From: Paracoccaceae bacterium
GTDB taxonomy: Bacteria > Pseudomonadota > Alphaproteobacteria > Rhodobacterales > Rhodobacteraceae
Assembly (NCBI GenBank): GCA_024304875.1
Contig: JAMWZF010000027.1
Coordinates: 1 to 16,746, forward strand
DNA length: 16,746 nucleotides
Direction: 5' to 3'
In this document: positions 13,899 to 16,746 of the stretch, in pieces
Position numbering within the stretch: position 1 is the stretch's first letter
How the letters are laid out: the number at the start of each line of letters is the position of its first letter
Translations under genes and position numbers: made by a program
The notes under the pieces: model-generated
The model's database searches: none
Told to the model about the DNA's origin: nothing
Seen by the model: only the letters and a program-made list of their open reading frames with translations

Positions 13899-14713
13899 AG
13901 GACACGGTGGAGCCCTACGTCACCGAGGACGGCCGCCAGATCGGCGGCATCCTGATGGAGATGAAGAACATCACCCTGCGCTTCGGCGGGGTGACGGCCA
14001 TCGAGGACATCTCCTTCGACATCCGCGAGGGCGAGATCCGGGCCATCATCGGCCCGAACGGGGCCGGCAAGTCCTCGATGCTGAACGTCATCAGCGGCTT
14101 CTACAATCCGCAGGAGGGCGAAGTCTGGTTCCGCGGCGAGAAGCGCCCGCCGATGCGCCCCTACCAGGTCGCCCGCCTCGGCATCGCCCGGACCTTCCAG
14201 AACATTGCCCTGTTCGACGGCATGTCCGTTCTGGACAACATCATGACGGGACGGCTGACCCACATGCAGCGGGGCCTCTTCGCCCAGGCCCTGTGGAAGG
14301 GCGGGGCCGAGAGGGAGGAGGTCGAGAACCGCGAGGCCGTCGAGAAGATCATCGACTTTCTCGAGATCCAGGCGATCCGCAAGACGCCGGTGGGCCGTCT
14401 GCCCTATGGCCTGAAGAAGCGGGTGGAACTGGCCCGGGCGCTGGCGGCGGAGCCGAAGCTGCTGCTGCTGGACGAGCCCATGGCGGGGATGAACGTGGAG
14501 GAGAAGGAGGACATGAGCCGCTTCATCCTCGACGTGAACGACGAGTTCGGGACCACCATCGCCCTGATCGAGCACGACATGGGCGTGGTCATGGACCTCT
14601 CCGACCGGGTCGTCGTGATGGATTACGGCAAGAAGATCGGGGACGGCACGCCGCGCGAGGTGCGCAGCAATCAGGAGGTGATCGACGCCTACCTGGGGGT
14701 GGCCCATGATTGA
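13895..14713 (+). CDS. ABC transporter ATP-binding protein, LivG-type
   Basis: This 272-residue ATPase of the hydrophobic amino acid (HAAT) transporter family powers import through the LivH/LivM permeases. Visible motifs are Walker A GPNGAGKS at 53-60, Q-loop Q102 (RTFQNIALF), signature LPYGLKKRVELARAL from 169, Walker B LLLLDEP to 195 with E194, and H-loop H227. The LivG-like insertion between Q-loop and signature (about 120-165) is present. The ATG overlaps the ligase stop by four bases, so translation is coupled. The N-terminus is about 20 residues longer than the core, and an internal Met at 21 is an alternative start. This subgroup, paired with an AMP ligase, is a recurrent proteobacterial arrangement. 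It probably carries a carboxylic acid rather than leucine, by context. Confidence 0.94.
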   Translation: MKDTVEPYVTEDGRQIGGILMEMKNITLRFGGVTAIEDISFDIREGEIRAIIGPNGAGKSSMLNVISGFYNPQEGEVWFRGEKRPPMRPYQVARLGIARTFQNIALFDGMSVLDNIMTGRLTHMQRGLFAQALWKGGAEREEVENREAVEKIIDFLEIQAIRKTPVGRLPYGLKKRVELARALAAEPKLLLLDEPMAGMNVEEKEDMSRFILDVNDEFGTTIALIEHDMGVVMDLSDRVVVMDYGKKIGDGTPREVRSNQEVIDAYLGVAHD

Positions 14714-14763
14714 CAACCGCCTGCACGTCCCCGGCCCGGTCCGGGTTCACGCCGGCCGCAAGT

Positions 14764-14782
14764 CCCCGGATCAGGTCCGGGG
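14764..14782. repeat. REP-like small palindrome inside the operon
   Basis: CCCCGGA-TCAGG-TCCGGGG is a perfect 7-bp inverted repeat with a 5-base loop. It sits in the 81-base gap between the livG and livH genes, directly before the GGGGAGG ribosome site of livH. Sequences of the type CCCCGGA-TCAAG-TCCGGGG are dispersed repeats in many alphaproteobacterial genomes. It could tune expression of the downstream permease. Confidence 0.6.
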
Positions 14783-14794
14783 CGGGGAGGACTG

Positions 14795-15790
14795 ATGCCG
14801 ACTGAGTTTCTCTACGGGGTCGAAGTCGTCCTGAACGGGCTCATGGCCGGGGTTCTCTACGCCCTCGTCGCGCTGGGCTTCGTGCTGATCTTCAAGGCCT
14901 CCGGCATCTTCAACTACGCCCAAGGGGTCCTGGCCCTGTTCGCCGCGATGACGCTGGTGGGCATCATGGAGGGGCAGGTGCCCTTCTCGCACCTCATCAA
15001 CGCGATCTTCGGAACCGAGATCCACCACTTCGGCTGGCACATCCCGGCCATCGCCGCGATCCTGCTGACCGCCCTCGTCATGGTCGCGCTGGCCTGGTGC
15101 GTGCACACCTTCGTCTTCCGCCACCTCGTCGGGCAGGAGCCGATCATCCTCTTCATGGCGACCATCGGCCTTGCCTACTTCCTCGAAGGGGTGGGCGACC
15201 TGATGTGGGGGTCGGACATCAAGACTCTGGACGTGGGCCTGCCGCAGGGGGCGTCGTTCTGGATCGAGGAGAACACGGCCTTCCTCGGCGGCGAGGACTT
15301 CTACGGCTTCTTCATCGACAAGCTGGACATCGTGGCGACCCTGGTCGCCATCGCGCTGGTCGCCGCTCTTGTCGCCTTCAGCCAGTACACCAAGCAGGGC
15401 CGGGCCATGCGGGCGGTGGCGGACGACCACCAGGCGGCCCTCAGCGTCGGCATCTCGCTCAACTTCATCTGGGTCCTGGTCTGGTCGCTGGCAGGCTTCG
15501 TCGCCCTGGTCGCGGGGATCATGTGGGGGGCGAAGTCGGGGGTGCAGTTCTCGCTCTCGCTCATCGCGCTCAAGGCCCTGCCGGTGCTGATGCTGGGCGG
15601 CTTCACCTCGATCCCCGGCGCCATCGTGGGCGGCCTCATCATCGGAGTGGGCGAGAAGCTGTTCGAGTTCCTGATCGGCCCGGCCATCGGCGGCGCGACC
15701 GAGAACTGGTTCGCCTATGTCCTCGCCCTCATCGTGCTGGTGTTCCGGCCACAGGGCCTGTTCGGGGAGAAGATCATTGAGAGGGTGTGA
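14795..15790 (+). CDS. Branched-chain-type ABC transporter permease, LivH-type
   Basis: This 331-residue inner-membrane permease begins with LNGLMAGVLYALVALGFVLIFKASGIFNYAQG, the standard LivH opening. About eight hydrophobic segments follow, with the cytoplasmic contact region GRAMRAVADDHQAALSVGI (near 205-223), where the family couples to the ATPases. The C-terminal part IGVGEKLFEFLIG and ALIVLVFRPQGLFGEKIIERV is also typical. The family is usually about 290-300 residues; the extra length lies in the loop after the third helix and around 145-170. The ATG has a strong GGGGAGG site. It should pair with the LivM protein at 16246. The substrate-binding protein and second ATPase (LivF) presumably lie beyond the right edge. 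Confidence 0.94.
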   Translation: MPTEFLYGVEVVLNGLMAGVLYALVALGFVLIFKASGIFNYAQGVLALFAAMTLVGIMEGQVPFSHLINAIFGTEIHHFGWHIPAIAAILLTALVMVALAWCVHTFVFRHLVGQEPIILFMATIGLAYFLEGVGDLMWGSDIKTLDVGLPQGASFWIEENTAFLGGEDFYGFFIDKLDIVATLVAIALVAALVAFSQYTKQGRAMRAVADDHQAALSVGISLNFIWVLVWSLAGFVALVAGIMWGAKSGVQFSLSLIALKALPVLMLGGFTSIPGAIVGGLIIGVGEKLFEFLIGPAIGGATENWFAYVLALIVLVFRPQGLFGEKIIERV

Positions 15791-15795
15791 CGGGC

Positions 15796-16185
15796 ATGAC
15801 GGATATGACCAGTGCCGGAGTGCGCAGGCTCGCCCGGTTCCTGATCGGGGCCTATTGCGCCTGCGCCATCCTCTTCGCCGCCTGGGTCGTGCCGGCCCTG
15901 TCGGTCGCCACCTGGGGCGGTGGACCGCGCCAGGCGATCGGCCCGGAGCAGATCCTGATCGGGCTGAGCATCCTCGCGGCGGGCTTCGGGTTTCCGAAGC
16001 TGGTCTACGCCCTTGGGCATCCGCTGGGGTGGATCATCCTCGGACTCGGCTGGGCGGCCTGCGTCGCCGCGCGGCTCGTCTGGCCGGGGGACGATATGGC
16101 GGCCCTGACCGTGATCCTCGGCCTTGCCGCGCTGCACGGGATGGGTCTGTTCTGGGCCCTTGGCAACCGGATGGGGGGATCATGA
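15796..16185 (+). CDS. Small four-helix membrane protein of unknown function
   Basis: This is a 129-residue hydrophobic protein between the LivH and LivM genes. Four membrane segments can be seen, at about residues 13-35 (FLIGAYCACAILFAAWVVPAL), 49-72 (ILIGLSILAAGFGFPKLVYAL), 76-94 (GWIILGLGWAACVAARLVW) and 99-121 (MAALTVILGLAALHGMGLFWAL). The arginines near the start (VRRLAR) suggest the N-terminus is inside. I chose the ATG at 15796, which follows GAGAGG by about 10 bases; a GTG at 15787 overlaps the LivH stop but has no room for a ribosome site, and an ATG at 15805 is also possible. I recognise no family. Its place between the two permease genes suggests an accessory or assembly role for this transporter, but this is inference. 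Confidence 0.75.
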   Translation: MTDMTSAGVRRLARFLIGAYCACAILFAAWVVPALSVATWGGGPRQAIGPEQILIGLSILAAGFGFPKLVYALGHPLGWIILGLGWAACVAARLVWPGDDMAALTVILGLAALHGMGLFWALGNRMGGS

Positions 16186-16245
16186 CGGGCGATTTGTCGG
16201 TCGCGGTGGCGAAACCGGGTTTGCTCCGCAGAATGGGAGGGCGCG

Positions 16246-16746
16246 ATGCTCTATCGTGAAGCGGGCGACTTCAAGACAAGCTACGTCGCCGACAGCCAGA
16301 CCTTTCCGATCCGGTTCGACCGGTGGCGGTACTACGCCGTGCTGGCCGTGGCCTTCCTCGTCATTCCCTTCGTCATCAACGACTACTGGGCCAACGCGAT
16401 TTTCGTGCCCTTCCTGATCTACGCCATCGCCGCCATCGGGCTGAACATCCTGACGGGCTACTGCGGGCAGGTGTCGCTGGGCACCGGCGGGTTCATGGCC
16501 GTCGGGGCCTATGCCTGCTACAAGCTGATGACCGGGTTTCCCGAAGTCTCCATCCTGATCCACATCCTTCTGTCCGGGGCCATCACCGCCGGGGTGGGGG
16601 CGGCCTTCGGGCTGCCGAGCCTTCGGATCAAGGGGTTCTACCTCGCCGTCGCGACGCTGGCGGCGCAGTTCTTCCTCGTCTGGCTCTTCAACCGGGTGCC
16701 GTGGTTCTACAACTACTCGGCCTCGGGCCAGATCAGCGCGCCGGAC
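16246..16746 (+). CDS. Branched-chain-type ABC transporter permease, LivM-type (cut by window end)
   Basis: The frame is open from an ATG at 16246 to the last base, giving 167 residues of a LivM-type inner-membrane permease. The N-terminal tail (about 25 residues) is polar. Membrane segments then follow: YYAVLAVAFLVIPFVI, AIFVPFLIYAIAAIGLNILTG and later helices. The LivM hallmarks LNILTGYCGQVSLGTGGFMAVGAYA and LPSLRIKGFYLAVATLAAQF are clear. A GGGAGG ribosome site sits 5 bases ahead of the ATG. LivM proteins are usually 300-400 residues, so about half is missing only because the window ends. It would form the translocation channel with LivH. It continues the operon after a 60-base gap. Confidence 0.93.
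   Translation, partial: MLYREAGDFKTSYVADSQTFPIRFDRWRYYAVLAVAFLVIPFVINDYWANAIFVPFLIYAIAAIGLNILTGYCGQVSLGTGGFMAVGAYACYKLMTGFPEVSILIHILLSGAITAGVGAAFGLPSLRIKGFYLAVATLAAQFFLVWLFNRVPWFYNYSASGQISAPD

Noticed and set aside
1..16746. Mobile element, CRISPR array, prophage or defence island
   Set aside because: No transposase, integrase, repeat-spacer pattern, phage gene or tRNA-linked attachment site was seen; gene content looks chromosomal.

Overview
The window is GC-rich DNA that reads like an alphaproteobacterium of the Rhodobacteraceae/Roseobacter lineage. The strongest pointer is a ChrR/RpoE pair very similar to the singlet-oxygen regulators of Rhodobacter sphaeroides. GTG/TTG starts, overlapping operon junctions and several GTTAAC-type motifs fit that group. 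The sequence holds 14 confident protein genes, the last cut by the right edge. I saw no rRNA, tRNA, CRISPR array, transposase or phage gene.

Region 1 (1-4786), stress module: chrR and rpoE lie on the minus strand and are transcribed away from a plus-strand set: FAD-dependent amine-oxidase-like protein, DUF1365 protein, short-chain dehydrogenase, then a DUF3775 protein. The first two plus-strand genes are the families linked in R. sphaeroides to the sigma-E regulon and to methylated furan fatty acid chemistry in membranes. I find a good sigma-E-type promoter in front of rpoE and a weaker one in front of the FAD gene, back to back in one gap. The inferred circuit is that photo-oxidative stress releases RpoE from ChrR, and RpoE then drives its own operon and the lipid genes. 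The cyclopropane-synthase-like methyltransferase that usually goes with this pair is absent here.

Region 2 (4787-8554), metabolic genes: a minus-strand histidine phosphatase-fold protein that lacks the usual second catalytic His is divergent from a solitary 922-residue formate dehydrogenase alpha subunit. No NADH-binding or quinone-linked partner subunit lies beside it. The gap before the phosphatase carries a conspicuous 25-base imperfect inverted repeat.

Region 3 (8555-11808), cell envelope: three consecutive exported proteins look like outer-membrane beta-barrels. Two of them (302 and 298 residues) seem to be distant paralogues, and the middle one belongs to the DUF481 family. There are hairpins between them and a 372-base noncoding stretch.

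Region 4 (11809-16746), uptake and activation operon: a palindromic operator-like site and a -35 element precede an AMP-forming acyl-CoA ligase. A LivG-type ATPase overlaps its end, followed by a LivH permease, a small four-helix membrane protein and a LivM permease that is cut by the window end. This is a branched-chain-amino-acid-type (HAAT) ABC transporter coupled to an acyl-CoA synthetase. It probably imports a carboxylic acid and activates it, but the substrate cannot be read from the sequence.

I did not find a clearly new system. The most useful leads are the solitary formate dehydrogenase with a missing FeS site, the unusual membrane protein inside the liv operon, the altered phosphatase and the 4824-4903 inverted repeat.
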